Positions 8,270 through 17,003 are shown, numbered from the stretch's first letter. The stretch is DNA of 64,000 nt from Actinokineospora auranticolor (GCF_002934265.1 NZ_PTIX01000002.1:310001-374000), one strand, 5' to 3'. Notes: generated from the sequence alone by a model not told the origin. Numbers and translations are program-made.

Positions 8270-11200
8270 AGCCTCCCAAGAGCCTTGACCAACTTCTCCA
8301 CGGTGCCGGGCCAGGTGGCATTCTGGTCTTTGAATTCCTGTTGCAACGCCAGGGCACGGTTCTGCGCATCGTCGTAATTGTCCGCCACGTTCCTCAGCGC
8401 CTCCAACCAGCGGTCCTCCGGCACCCGGTCCTCGAAGCCCTGGTCGACGATGCTCGGTCCGGCGTTGGCCGCCGAGAACTCGTCGCCGAGCCAGCGGCCG
8501 AAGCCACTGCTGGACGGGACCACGACGGGCACACCCGCCCCGGCGGCCTCCTGGGCGGTGAGCCCGAAGCCCTCGGCGCGCGAGGTCATGACCATCACAT
8601 CGGCATCGTCCAAGTCGGTGTAGAGGTCAGAGCGGTCCGTCGTGAACGGGCGGACCTCGACGTCGGTTTTGGCGATGTTGGCGAGCTGCCTCTGCTGGTA
8701 CACAACTTGCGCTGGGGGCACACCGCGTACGGTCAGCTGCACGGGCCGCCCCTCGAACTGCAACCTGGAGACCACTCTCGCCGCCTCCTTGGCACCCTTC
8801 TGGCCGACGTCGGCGCGGCCGAACAAGAGCACCTTCATCGGGCGTCCCTCGATAGAGCGTGGTCTGCGGTCCACGAACTCCATCCCGGGGATCAGCTCGT
8901 GCACGTCCTTCGTCGCCACCGGTCCTCCCGCCGCTCTGGCCTGCTCGACCATCTCCCGCACGTTCTCCGCGATGGCCGGTCCGACGCCGACCGCGAGGTC
9001 CGCGTTCGCCACCAGGGCGCGCTCGATGGCGTGGTTCTTGATGCCCGCGGCCAGGTCGCTCGGATCGTCGTCCGCCTTCACCCGACCGAGGGCTTCCGGC
9101 ACCATGTGCACGAAGTGGATCAGCTTCGCGTCCGGGTACCTGGCGTCGCGGGTCGCCGCGGCGTCCGGGCCGGAGAAGCGCGTGTGCCCGATGACGAAAT
9201 CGACGTGGTCGGGCATGTCGTGGGGATCGTCCGCGGTCCCGAGCAGTTTGCGCGAATCGGGTGCGTCGGGCAGGTCGCGTGGACCGAGGATCCGCAGGTT
9301 GGGCCGCTGGGCGTCCGCGTAGCGGGAGGCGTCCTCGCCGATGCGCACGATCACGTTGTGCCCGGCGTCGGCCAGCGCCTCGGCGAGCGCCCGGTTGAAG
9401 ACCACTACGCCGCCCTTCTCCGGGCTGTACTCCGTGCACACCAACAGGAAGGTGTAGGTGGCGTCGTCGACGTCCTGCTCGTCCGCGGTGTCCCGGCGCT
9501 CGTCGGGCGTGAGCCCCTGGTCGGTCGGCCGGTCCGGCTCGGCCCCGTCCTGGTCCCTCCCGTGATCCGTGGTCGGGTTCTGGTCCGAGGGCCGGTCGTG
9601 GGCTGTGTCCTGGTCCTGGCTCCGGCCCGGGTCGTCGCTGGTGCGTTCGCCGGTGGTGTTCGGGTCGGTGCGGTCGCGCTGGTCTCGCGTCTGCTCCGGG
9701 CGCCCGGGGTGGTCCGGACGACGTGGTTCGGGCCCCGGGTCCGGCGCTGCCTGCTCGCGCCGCGCCGGCGTGTGGTCCCGGTGGGGACCGTCGCCATCCG
9801 GAGGCCGCGCGGTCGGTCCGGTCGACGGTTGCCCGTGCGGACCGGTGCCCGGTCGTGGCGAACCGGGGGTGGGCGGCGGCCCCTGGTGGGACGGTCCAGC
9901 GCCCGGCTGCGGGCGATGACCCGGCGGGGGCTGACCATGGCCCTGCGGCGGCGCGTCGCCCGCTCGGGGTGGGGCGCCGTGCGGCGAGCCCGGGGAGCGT
10001 TGCGACGGAGTGTCAGTCCCTTGGGGCGAAGCGCCGTGCGACTGAGGCGAGCCGCTGGGCGGCGAACCCGGGGAGCGTTGGCTCTGCGACGGAGCGTCAC
10101 CAGTCCGGGACGCAGCGCCATGTGGCTGGGGCAAGGCCGGTGACCGTTGGCTCTGTGGCCCGCCGTGGCCTGGCTGGGGCGGTGTGCCTGCCGCCTGCCT
10201 CGGACGGTCGCCCGTATTCGACTCGTGCCCACCCCGCTGCGGCTGGCCCGGCTCCGGTGAACCTTGTGCGCGGTGTCCCTGGTGGGGCCGGGCGCGGTCC
10301 TGCTGCGGCGAACCTTGCCCCGGACCCTGTCGATCCGACCGCGGTGACGCGTTCGCCGGGCGCTGCTCCCCGTGCAGACCCGACTGCGGTGCGCCGTGCG
10401 CTTGCTGGGGTGGGGCCTGACCCGCTCTCGGCGAGCCCTGTCCCTGGGACGGGGTGCCGCGGTCTTGCCCGGGCGAGCCAGGTCCCTGCGCAGGCTGCCG
10501 ACCAGGTGCCTGCTGAGGTGGTGCGTGGCCGGGCTGCCCCTGCCCGGACGTGGCAGGCGACCCACCCGGGCGCCCGGTGGGCGGCCCCGACGGCGTGCTC
10601 GGAGTCGAGCCCGGCCCGCCAGACGACGACGCCGGGCGGGACCCTGCCGGGCCCGGGCCGGACGACGTGGCGGGCGTCGGTGACGTGGGAGCAGGGGGCG
10701 AACTGGACGGGCGCGCAGGCGCACCTGAACTCGCGGCTGGAGCGCCCCGGTCACCGGGCGTGGTCGGGGACCCCGACGGACGCGCGGGCGTCCCCGAACG
10801 CGGAGCGTTCGTGCCGTCGGACACGCTTGGTGAGCGTGATGGGCGGGCCCCTGGGGTGTCGGAACGTGGGGGCGGGGTGTTTGACGTGCCTGCGGTGGTC
10901 GGGGCGCCGCGCGGTGTGGACGCGGGCGTCCCGGAGGTGCGGGGAGTGGCGGTGCTCGCGCTCCCGGAGGTGCGGGGCGCGGACTTGCCCAGGCCGTCGC
11001 CGGACTGGCGGAGGGTGGACGCGTTCGACTGGTCGGCGCCCCGGGCCGCCTGGGCGGTGTCCTTGACCTTCTGCCCGCTGGTCTCCGCCGAGGCGGCCGC
11101 GCGGGCCACGCCATCACGGGCGGTGCGGATGGCTTCGTCGGCCTTGACCATTGCGACCTGGCCGAACACGCCCGCGCTCTGCGACGACGCGCCGATGTTC

Positions 11201-11388
11201 AGGCGGCCGCCGACGCCGTCGCGGATCTGGTCCGCCCGGTTGGCGAAGCGGCTGCCCGCGGAGTCCAGGGCGTCGGGGTCCACGCCCGTGCCCGACGCGC
11301 CGCCGGGGCTACCGGGGCCGGCCGGGGTCGGCGTGCTCGAACCGCTCGAACCGCCGTGGTGGGGCGAGTCGCCGTGCCTGCGTTTCAT
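8266..11388 (-). CDS. Putative type VII-secreted protein: EspC/WXG100-like N-terminus, long Pro/Gln/Ser linker, C-terminal GT4 glycosyltransferase
   Basis: The 1040-residue product has three parts. Residues about 36-125 are helical with features of EspC (DUF2580)/WXG100-type secretion targets, including V-D-P-D-A-L and A-G-V-F-G-Q motifs and no classical signal peptide. Residues about 130-640 are extremely rich in Pro, Gly, Ser, Gln and Arg, with short repeats of P-S-Q-S-Q-R-S-P-G type. Residues about 645-1040 form a GT-B fold glycosyltransferase: S-P-E-K-G-G-V at the start, and E-G-F-G-L-T-A-Q-E near 939-947, which is the intact GT4 E-x7-E motif. Nothing resembles the linker in the neighbours. 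It heads a run of genes overlapping by four bases. I infer an exported glycosyltransferase, possibly a toxin; a cell-wall-acting enzyme is an alternative. Confidence 0.75.
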   Translation of the reverse strand: MKRRHGDSPHHGGSSGSSTPTPAGPGSPGGASGTGVDPDALDSAGSRFANRADQIRDGVGGRLNIGASSQSAGVFGQVAMVKADEAIRTARDGVARAAASAETSGQKVKDTAQAARGADQSNASTLRQSGDGLGKSAPRTSGSASTATPRTSGTPASTPRGAPTTAGTSNTPPPRSDTPGARPSRSPSVSDGTNAPRSGTPARPSGSPTTPGDRGAPAASSGAPARPSSSPPAPTSPTPATSSGPGPAGSRPASSSGGPGSTPSTPSGPPTGRPGGSPATSGQGQPGHAPPQQAPGRQPAQGPGSPGQDRGTPSQGQGSPRAGQAPPQQAHGAPQSGLHGEQRPANASPRSDRQGPGQGSPQQDRARPHQGHRAQGSPEPGQPQRGGHESNTGDRPRQAAGTPPQPGHGGPQSQRSPALPQPHGAASRTGDAPSQSQRSPGSPPSGSPQSHGASPQGTDTPSQRSPGSPHGAPPRAGDAPPQGHGQPPPGHRPQPGAGPSHQGPPPTPGSPRPGTGPHGQPSTGPTARPPDGDGPHRDHTPARREQAAPDPGPEPRRPDHPGRPEQTRDQRDRTDPNTTGERTSDDPGRSQDQDTAHDRPSDQNPTTDHGRDQDGAEPDRPTDQGLTPDERRDTADEQDVDDATYTFLLVCTEYSPEKGGVVVFNRALAEALADAGHNVIVRIGEDASRYADAQRPNLRILGPRDLPDAPDSRKLLGTADDPHDMPDHVDFVIGHTRFSGPDAAATRDARYPDAKLIHFVHMVPEALGRVKADDDPSDLAAGIKNHAIERALVANADLAVGVGPAIAENVREMVEQARAAGGPVATKDVHELIPGMEFVDRRPRSIEGRPMKVLLFGRADVGQKGAKEAARVVSRLQFEGRPVQLTVRGVPPAQVVYQQRQLANIAKTDVEVRPFTTDRSDLYTDLDDADVMVMTSRAEGFGLTAQEAAGAGVPVVVPSSSGFGRWLGDEFSAANAGPSIVDQGFEDRVPEDRWLEALRNVADNYDDAQNRALALQQEFKDQNATWPGTVEKLVKALGRL

Positions 11389-11704
11389 GGGCCGGTCAGC
11401 CGACGTGGGCGGGCGTCAACGCGTGGTGGCGCACCCGGGACCCCGACGCACTCGCACGACTCTGTCACAACCCATCCCCCGCGGCGGTCAGCTCGGCCGG
11501 CGACGTTCCCCCGGACGGGCCGTCACCGGGCAAGACTGTCACATCGCGACCGACCGCACGCCGTGAACGCCGAACACCACCTCGGCGACGCCCCAGTGGA
11601 AGGCCGGTCACCACCGGACCGGCACGGCGCGGGCGCGATGTGCGGTAGGCCACCGGTAGGTGCAGCGGGTCGGTGGAGTCGCACGTGAACCGCGTTTCTC
11701 GGCG
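11389..11704. other. Intergenic region upstream of the glycosyltransferase operon
   Basis: This 316-base stretch separates two minus-strand operons. It should hold the promoter of the glycosyltransferase operon near its left end and the end of the lipoprotein transcript near its right end. I see no convincing coding frame, strong hairpin or recognisable operator. Confidence 0.4.
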
Positions 11705-12250
11705 TCAGCCTGGGTCCGGCGTGCAGACGGTCAGGAAGGATTTGCCGTTTTCCCGTTGTACGTCTGCTGCGTTCATCCAGCCGCGTTGGCCGAAGAGGTA
11801 GGTGTTGGGTGGGTGTTGGGGTGATTCGACGAGGACTTGGGGGATGGTGAGTCGGGCGCCGTTGGCGGGTGGGCCGCTGACGGCGAAGTTGAGGGAGTCG
11901 GCTTTGGTCCAGTCGTAGGTTGTGGGGAGGGGGGTTTGGACTTCTAGGGGGGTCGTGGTGGGTTCTTTGGTGCCCAAGAGGTCCATGTGTTCCAAGAGGA
12001 CTCCTGGGGGCGGGGCGGTCCAGGTTTGTTCTGTGCTTTTCGCGGTGCCGGTGTCGAAGATCAGGGTTATGCCGGTGACGCCTTGGCAGGGGGTGCCCGT
12101 CCACAGCTTCAGGACGCCGTCGTCCACGCGGAAGCCCGCGGCGGGGGGTAGGGATGGTGCGAACTGGGCTTTGGTTTCGCACGCCGCGAGGGTTGCCGCG
12201 ACCAGGATGGTGGCGCAGGTGACGCGCGGCCAGTTAGCGGTATCCGCCAT
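11705..12250 (-). CDS. Putative lipoprotein of a type VII effector operon
   Basis: I place the start at ATG 12250 because it puts a lipoprotein signal at the N-terminus: W-P-R-V-T-C, a hydrophobic I-L-V-A-A-T-stretch and the lipobox L-A-A-C with the acylated Cys near residue 24. The frame is open further upstream, but that part overlaps the upstream gene and is unlike a protein. The 181-residue mature part is beta-rich and Pro/Thr-rich with no recognised domain. It overlaps the end of the HExxH-containing gene by 17 bases. It could protect the envelope from the upstream enzyme, that is, an immunity lipoprotein, but this is inference from order. Confidence 0.65.
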   Translation of the reverse strand: MADTANWPRVTCATILVAATLAACETKAQFAPSLPPAAGFRVDDGVLKLWTGTPCQGVTGITLIFDTGTAKSTEQTWTAPPPGVLLEHMDLLGTKEPTTTPLEVQTPLPTTYDWTKADSLNFAVSGPPANGARLTIPQVLVESPQHPPNTYLFGQRGWMNAADVQRENGKSFLTVCTPDPG

Positions 12251-13625
12251 CGGAGAGTCCTGCGTCTTCCTCTGTCTCGTTGCCACCGGTGATCTGCTCC
12301 CACACGTAGGAGGCCAGGAAGCCGCTGTAGCCCTCGCGGGCCCATTGCTGGGAGTGGCGTTCCTCGTGGTGGAGCAGGCGGTCCATGTCCAGGCTGCCCT
12401 GGTACGGGCCGTCATCTCCCTCGTACCACGCGTGGCCGGACTTCGCCACGTCGCGGAGTTGTTGGGCGGGGTCCGACGGGTCGTCGATGTTCAGCATGAA
12501 CGTGTCGCCCCAGGTCGTCCCGCCGCGTTGGCTGAACTGGTCCTGGATCAGGTTGCCGCCCAGGCCCATCATCATGCCGTTCGGGGTGGTGACCAACCGG
12601 CCGCCGTTGCCGTGCACGAAGCCGACGTCCTCGTTGTAGCTCCAGGCGTTTTCCTTTTGGCGTTCGGTGATTCGGCGCAGTTCGTCGGAGCCGTACGGGG
12701 TTGGGGTGAAGTCGCCGCCCGGGCCGTAGTCGGTGCCCGCGTTCATGATGTAGGTCATCCGGACCGCCTTGGCGGCGTCGTCGCCGCTGATGTCAGTCGG
12801 CATCAGGAAGTACGACTTGAAGGTGCCGTCGCCGTCCGAGTCTTCGCGGATCTCCTCCATACCGTCGAGGACCTTGAAGTCCTCCGGCGTGATGTGGTGG
12901 TCGACGATCATCTGCTTGATCGTGTCGACCGACACGCCCCGGCGCACGGCGTTCTCCAACCACTGCCGGTAGTAGCCGGACGCGGGTGGGCCGGTCAGCA
13001 GGCCCGCGTCGCGCAGCGACTGCTCCATCTCGGCGACCTTGGCATCGATCTCGCCGCCCTGCCTGGCACCGTCCAAAGTCGTCGCGCCGTGGTCGCTGAT
13101 CTTGCGCTCCTGGGCGAGCTGCACGACCTTGGCGAGGGCGGCGTCGATGTTGTTGGCGGTGGTCAGGATTCCCTTGGTCTCCTGCGCCAACTGGTTCCTG
13201 ATGGTCTCGCGGTGCCGCCGGGCCTCGGCGCCTTCCTCGGCCTCGAACCGCGACCTCGGCGGCGGGTCCGGGGGCTTGTTGTCCACGATCGCACCGTCGG
13301 GGGCGATGCCGAACTGGTAGGTGCCTGCGAGGGAATCGTTGTTGGCGACCCGCGTCTTCAGCGCGGAGACGTCGTCCGACGCGTTCTGCAGCGCGGTTTC
13401 GACGGCGGACAGCTCCGCGATCAGGATCTCGGCGTTGTTGCGCGTGGTGCCGAGCGAGTTGCGCGCGCTCTCGCCCGCCGGACCGTGCCAGTCGGGCAGT
13501 CGCCTGGCGTCGTCGAGCTCGTCCTGGAGCCCGATGAGCTTGTCCCGCCGCCCGCGCAGGTTGGTGGCCGTCGTGTCGAGCGCTTCCGCGTCCCACTTGC
13601 GGACGTCGTCGTAGCCGATGGTCAT
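12234..13625 (-). CDS. Putative type VII effector with HExxH zincin-like C-terminal motif
   Basis: The start is ATG 13625, overlapping the stop of the upstream EspC-like gene as ATGA. The 463-residue product has a helical N-terminus (about 1-190) with W-D and W-H-G-P-A-G-E-S-A motifs like long WXG100-type (LXG-like) secretion domains. A short Pro linker near 115 and an uncharacterised central region follow. At residues 420-424 is H-E-E-R-H inside L-L-H-H-E-E-R-H-S-Q-Q-W, a textbook HExxH zinc-binding pattern. There is no Sec signal. I infer an exported metallopeptidase-like or toxin domain. The pattern H-x-x-R-H-S-x-Q-W also occurs in polymorphic toxin C-termini, so enzymatic activity is not certain. 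Confidence 0.7.
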   Translation of the reverse strand: MTIGYDDVRKWDAEALDTTATNLRGRRDKLIGLQDELDDARRLPDWHGPAGESARNSLGTTRNNAEILIAELSAVETALQNASDDVSALKTRVANNDSLAGTYQFGIAPDGAIVDNKPPDPPPRSRFEAEEGAEARRHRETIRNQLAQETKGILTTANNIDAALAKVVQLAQERKISDHGATTLDGARQGGEIDAKVAEMEQSLRDAGLLTGPPASGYYRQWLENAVRRGVSVDTIKQMIVDHHITPEDFKVLDGMEEIREDSDGDGTFKSYFLMPTDISGDDAAKAVRMTYIMNAGTDYGPGGDFTPTPYGSDELRRITERQKENAWSYNEDVGFVHGNGGRLVTTPNGMMMGLGGNLIQDQFSQRGGTTWGDTFMLNIDDPSDPAQQLRDVAKSGHAWYEGDDGPYQGSLDMDRLLHHEERHSQQWAREGYSGFLASYVWEQITGGNETEEDAGLSDGGYR

Positions 13626-13909
13626 CCCCGGAAGGCCCTCTCCGCGGTGTTCTCGTTCTCGGCGTACGCCTTCGCCGACGAGTTGACCGAGTCGCCCCAC
13701 TGGTCGATCTCGCCCGCCCACCCCTGGGCGCGCTCGTTGAACGTCGACGCCAGGGTGGGCGCGTTCTTCGCCGCCTCGCCACCCGGCAGCGCCGCCGCGA
13801 CCGCACCCAGGCCGGTACCCGGCTCGACCGCTCTGGCCTGGTCCGCGGCGGACCAGGCGGCCTTGGCCGCGCTCCGCAGCTGGCCTATCTCGACCTCGTA
13901 CCCGCTCAC
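13622..13909 (-). CDS. EspC/WXG100-like small secretion protein
   Basis: The 95-residue product is a two-helix protein starting M-S-G-Y-E-V-E-I-G-Q-L-R, with W residues in the first helix and Q-G-W-A-G-E-I-D-Q-W-G-D-S-V in the second. Length, helix-turn-helix shape, absence of a signal peptide and the Ala-rich composition fit ESX-secreted partner proteins (WXG100 or EspC/DUF2580 type). It overlaps the effector gene by four bases, which fits a co-secreted partner. The classical W-x-G loop is not exact, so the subfamily is uncertain. Confidence 0.7.
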   Translation of the reverse strand: MSGYEVEIGQLRSAAKAAWSAADQARAVEPGTGLGAVAAALPGGEAAKNAPTLASTFNERAQGWAGEIDQWGDSVNSSAKAYAENENTAERAFRG

Positions 13910-14106
13910 AGTCCGTGACCACCACCCTCGCGTCGGCCGTCAGGCGGACTGTACTTGAGCGCGGCAGCGGCCACACCCGATTCGCGCAAGAGCTGCCCGA
14001 GCGACCTGGCGGTGTCGTATGCGCAGGTCAGCGGCTCCGCGAGTCCGGTGTGGCCGGTGGGTGCGTCCCGGCTACCCCGCACGGGATAGCCGGGAGTGGA
14101 CAGCCG

Positions 14107-14619
14107 TCAGGCGACCAGGCCGACGGTCGGCGCCGCCACCCGCCCGGTCCAGAACCGTTGCACGGCGGCGAGTTCCGCGGCGCTCGGCTGCGCGTTCTGG
14201 CACCGGCCACCGGCCATCACCTTCGCGCAGTTCCCGATGTCCGACGGGTGGTTCAGGCTCAGGACGTGCCCGAGCTCGTGCACGACGACGCGCAGCGGGG
14301 CGGCGCCGGAGCTGGTGATCTGGGCGCGGTAGAAGTAGATCTGGCCGCGGGTGCAGCCGACGCAGCTGGCGGTGCCGGGGGCGGAGCCGCTCTGGGCCGT
14401 GGTGATGCTGACCCCGCCGGTGCCCTTCACGAGCTTGACGCTGGTGACGCCGGCGTTCCAGATCTGCGCGGCCTGGTCGACCTCGTCGGCCAGCTCGGCG
14501 GCGCGGGTGGTGTCGTAGTAGATGGTGCGGACCAGCGACGTCGACGCGGTGGCGGGGGACGCCATCGCGAACGCGGCCAGGATGCCGAGCAGGGCGGCGA
14601 GGACTTTGGTGCGGGACAT
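14107..14619 (-). CDS. Snapalysin-like extracellular zinc protease (M7-type)
   Basis: The 170-residue product starts at ATG 14619, with AAGGAG eight bases upstream; an ATG 27 bases further upstream is less well placed. A Sec signal peptide ends near A-T-A-S (about residue 26). The active site is H114-E-x-x-H118 followed by H124 and D127, which is the HExxHxxxxxHxxD arrangement of snapalysin/small neutral proteases, and M-A-G-G near residue 139 gives the Met-turn. Four Cys could form two disulfides. Snapalysins are usually secreted proteases regulated by a LysR protein; none is adjacent here. Confidence 0.85.
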   Translation of the reverse strand: MSRTKVLAALLGILAAFAMASPATASTSLVRTIYYDTTRAAELADEVDQAAQIWNAGVTSVKLVKGTGGVSITTAQSGSAPGTASCVGCTRGQIYFYRAQITSSGAAPLRVVVHELGHVLSLNHPSDIGNCAKVMAGGRCQNAQPSAAELAAVQRFWTGRVAAPTVGLVA

Positions 14620-14785
14620 GGGCACAGCTCCTTTGTGCTGGGACATTCCCAACGTAAGTGCCGCTGTCTCGCGGATGGCACCCACCAGGACGCTATAACC
14701 CTTCCCAAGGCTTCCCACCCACGCGTGCGTGCGCGTGCTGCGACCCTTGTGGACATCGCGGGGCAGGCAAGGTGAAGCCGCGCAA

Positions 14786-14810
14786 GGGGGCCGCCGGTCC
14801 GGCGACCCCC
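14786..14810 (-). terminator. Hairpin terminator after the MFS gene
   Basis: GGGGG and CCCCC arms enclose an inner GCCGG/CCGGC stem. It lies seven bases beyond the stop of the MFS gene on the minus strand. There is no clear U-tract, as is common in GC-rich actinobacteria. Confidence 0.55.
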
Positions 14811-14816
14811 GTCGGT

Positions 14817-16220
14817 TCAGGCGCGGCGGCGGATCAGGGGGACGAAGTTGAGCAGGAAGCCCGCCACGGCGACGGCGGTCACCAGGTTCAGGCCGGGGCG
14901 GAAGAAACTCAGGTCGGTTGGGGTGAACGGGCTGGCAATCAGTGCCGTGACGACCGCCAGGACCAGGGCGGAGCCGACCTGACCCGAGGTCTGGACCAGA
15001 CCCGCGGCCAAGCCCTGTTCGGCGTCGTCGATGCCGTCGGTGGCCTGGGCCATGATCGCGCTGAAGCCGAAGCCGAAGCCGCCACCCAGCAGGAGCATGG
15101 TCGGGAGGATGGTGAGCGGGTAGTTGGGGGTGGTCCCGGCGGTGGCGAGGAACCAGAGGTAGCCCAGGCTGAGGGAGACCATCGAGGCCAGGATCAGGCG
15201 CGCGGTGCCGTAGCGGTCGATCAGCTTCCCGACCAGGGGCGAGCCGATGACGACGACGATGCCCGCGGGGAGCAGGGCCAGCGCCATGGCCAGTGGTGTC
15301 CAGCCGAGGACGTTCTGCAGGTAGATGGTCATGACGAACTGGAAGCTGATGTAGGAGCCCATCAGCGCGACGACGCTCAGGTTGGCGCGGACTACCGTGC
15401 CGATGCGCAGGATCCCCAGGCGGATCAGCGGGTGCGGGATGCGGTTTTCGATGACGAAGAACGCGGTCAGCAGGGCGGCGACGACCACGACCGACGCCAG
15501 GGTCAGCGGGTGCAGCCAGCCGCGTTCGGGTGCGGTGACCACCGTGTAGACGGCGAGGAGCATGCCGCCGGTCAGGGTGATGGCACCCCAGATGTCGTGG
15601 CCGCCTTCGGCCCGGGCGGTGTCCCGGGGGATGAGGCGGATGCCGACGATCAGGGCGGCGAGGGCCACCGGGACGGGGGTCAGGAAGGTCCAGCGCCACC
15701 CCGCGCTGGTGAGGAGGCCGCCGAGGATGAGGCCGGAGGAGTACCCGCTGGCCCCGAACACGGTGAAGATCGAGAGGGCGCGGTTGCGGGCCGGGCCCTC
15801 GGGGAACGTCGTGGTGAGGATGGACATCGCGGTCGGCGCGGTGAACGCGGCGGCGAGGCCCTTGATGAAGCGGGTCGCGACGAGCAGGACGCCGTTGTCG
15901 ACGAGGCCGCCGACCAGCGAGGCAGCGGCGAAGGCACCGAGGGCGATGAGGAAGACGCGGCGGCGGCCGAGCAGGTCCGCGGTGCGGCCGCCGAGGAGCA
16001 GCAGACCGCCGTAGCCGAGCACGTACCCGTTGACCAGCCATTGCAGCGACGACTCGGCCATGCCCAGCTCCGCGCCGATCGACGGCAGCGCGACGCCGAC
16101 CATGGAGACGTCCATCCCGTCGAGGAACAGCACCAGGCACAGCACGGCCAGGACACCCCAGAGCCTGCCGGACCAGACGGGGGCCCGCGTGGGTGCGGGC
16201 GCTAGATCGGTGAGAGTCAC
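14817..16220 (-). CDS. MFS drug efflux transporter (DHA2/EmrB-QacA type)
   Basis: The 467-residue membrane protein has about 14 predicted segments. It shows G-R-T-A-D-L-L-G-R-R-R between segments 2 and 3, an R-x(3)-G-L-A motif in segment 4, and the antiporter motif C-like G-A-S-G-Y-S-S-G-L-I-L-G-G in segment 5. This places it in the proton-coupled DHA2 drug exporters. The start is a GTG with little Shine-Dalgarno complementarity, so it may be poorly or leaderlessly translated. It is divergent from a MarR-family gene across 100 bases that contain a large inverted repeat, the standard layout for a MarR-controlled pump. Confidence 0.88.
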   Translation of the reverse strand: MTLTDLAPAPTRAPVWSGRLWGVLAVLCLVLFLDGMDVSMVGVALPSIGAELGMAESSLQWLVNGYVLGYGGLLLLGGRTADLLGRRRVFLIALGAFAAASLVGGLVDNGVLLVATRFIKGLAAAFTAPTAMSILTTTFPEGPARNRALSIFTVFGASGYSSGLILGGLLTSAGWRWTFLTPVPVALAALIVGIRLIPRDTARAEGGHDIWGAITLTGGMLLAVYTVVTAPERGWLHPLTLASVVVVAALLTAFFVIENRIPHPLIRLGILRIGTVVRANLSVVALMGSYISFQFVMTIYLQNVLGWTPLAMALALLPAGIVVVIGSPLVGKLIDRYGTARLILASMVSLSLGYLWFLATAGTTPNYPLTILPTMLLLGGGFGFGFSAIMAQATDGIDDAEQGLAAGLVQTSGQVGSALVLAVVTALIASPFTPTDLSFFRPGLNLVTAVAVAGFLLNFVPLIRRRA

Positions 16221-16232
16221 GTGCTCAAACTA

Positions 16233-16306
16233 CATGCGACCACATCTAGTGCGGCAACATAATATTCCAGCAAATAAGATGCGTTGGGGTTAGATGTCCT
16301 CGCATG
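16233..16306. promoter_or_regulatory. Inverted repeat in the MarR/MFS divergent promoter
   Basis: CATGCGACCACATCTA (16233-16248) is mirrored by TAGATGTCCTCGCATG (16291-16306), with only the two central positions of each arm not pairing. The region between is AT-rich, unlike its surroundings, so it probably holds both promoters. The arms are likely binding half-sites or two operators for the MarR protein. The right arm sits 15 bases before the MarR start codon, consistent with autorepression. Confidence 0.6.
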
Positions 16307-16320
16307 ATAGGATGCGCGCC

Positions 16321-16707
16321 ATGTCCACGGAGGCAGAGCTCATCGACGAGTGGCGATCGCTGGCGCAGCGCTACCACAAGCTCGCCTGCGCACTGGACCG
16401 CGCACTGGACGAGACCCACGGCGTGAGCATGAACGAGTTCGAAACCCTGGACCGGCTGCTGACGCAGTCGACCCAGCCGTGCGACACGCGCATGCAGGAC
16501 CTGGCCGGTCAGATGTACCTGAGCCAGAGCGCCCTCTCGCGCACGGTGGCCCGGCTCGAGAAGGCCGGGTTTGTTGAGCGGACGCTGTGCGAGGCAGACC
16601 GTCGTGGTGTCTTCGTGCGGGTGACGGACGCGGGCCGCGAGCTGTACCGCGCCGCGAGCCAGACCCGTCTCGCCATCCTCGGGTCAGGCGTCCCCGAGAA
16701 CGCCTGA
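16321..16707 (+). CDS. MarR family transcriptional regulator
   Basis: The 128-residue product (start ATG 16321) has the winged-helix core of MarR proteins: M-Q-D-L-A-G-Q-M-Y-L-S-Q-S-A-L-S-R-T-V-A-R-L as the recognition region and C-E-A-D-R-R-G-V-F-V as the wing with the conserved D-x-R. It is slightly short for MarR (usually 140-150) at the C-terminus, which forms the dimer interface. The divergent position to an efflux gene suggests it represses that pump and itself, relieved by a pump substrate. Confidence 0.88.
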   Translation: MSTEAELIDEWRSLAQRYHKLACALDRALDETHGVSMNEFETLDRLLTQSTQPCDTRMQDLAGQMYLSQSALSRTVARLEKAGFVERTLCEADRRGVFVRVTDAGRELYRAASQTRLAILGSGVPENA

Positions 16708-17003
16708 CCGGAGCCTGGCGCCACACCCCGACCAGGCACGCCACTCGGGCGGCCCCAATCCCGGCGCCAGGTTCGCGATGGCCCCGTCCACCCGGGGCAG
16801 GCCCCGCCTTGAGCCTATCTGCCGAGGCCAGATCGGTAAAAGCTGGTGAGTGCGGACGGTGGATGGATTGCCGACATGTGGGCAACCTGATCACATTCCG
16901 CCACAGGTGGGCACGCTCGTCTGGCTTGACGTCGGGGATTGGTTGTCTGTGTTCGGCTGCGAGGTTTCTACCGGGCGGCGGCGGGCGGTGCGGTTGACGG
17001 GGA

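Noticed and set aside
8341-10143. 600-codon plus-strand frame
   Set aside because: It is antisense to the EspC-glycosyltransferase gene; its Val/Arg/Gly composition is typical of a GC-rich shadow frame.
9560-10700. Repeats in the linker considered as a CRISPR or tandem DNA array
   Set aside because: The repetition is irregular Pro/Gln/Ser/Gly coding sequence without constant repeat and spacer lengths.
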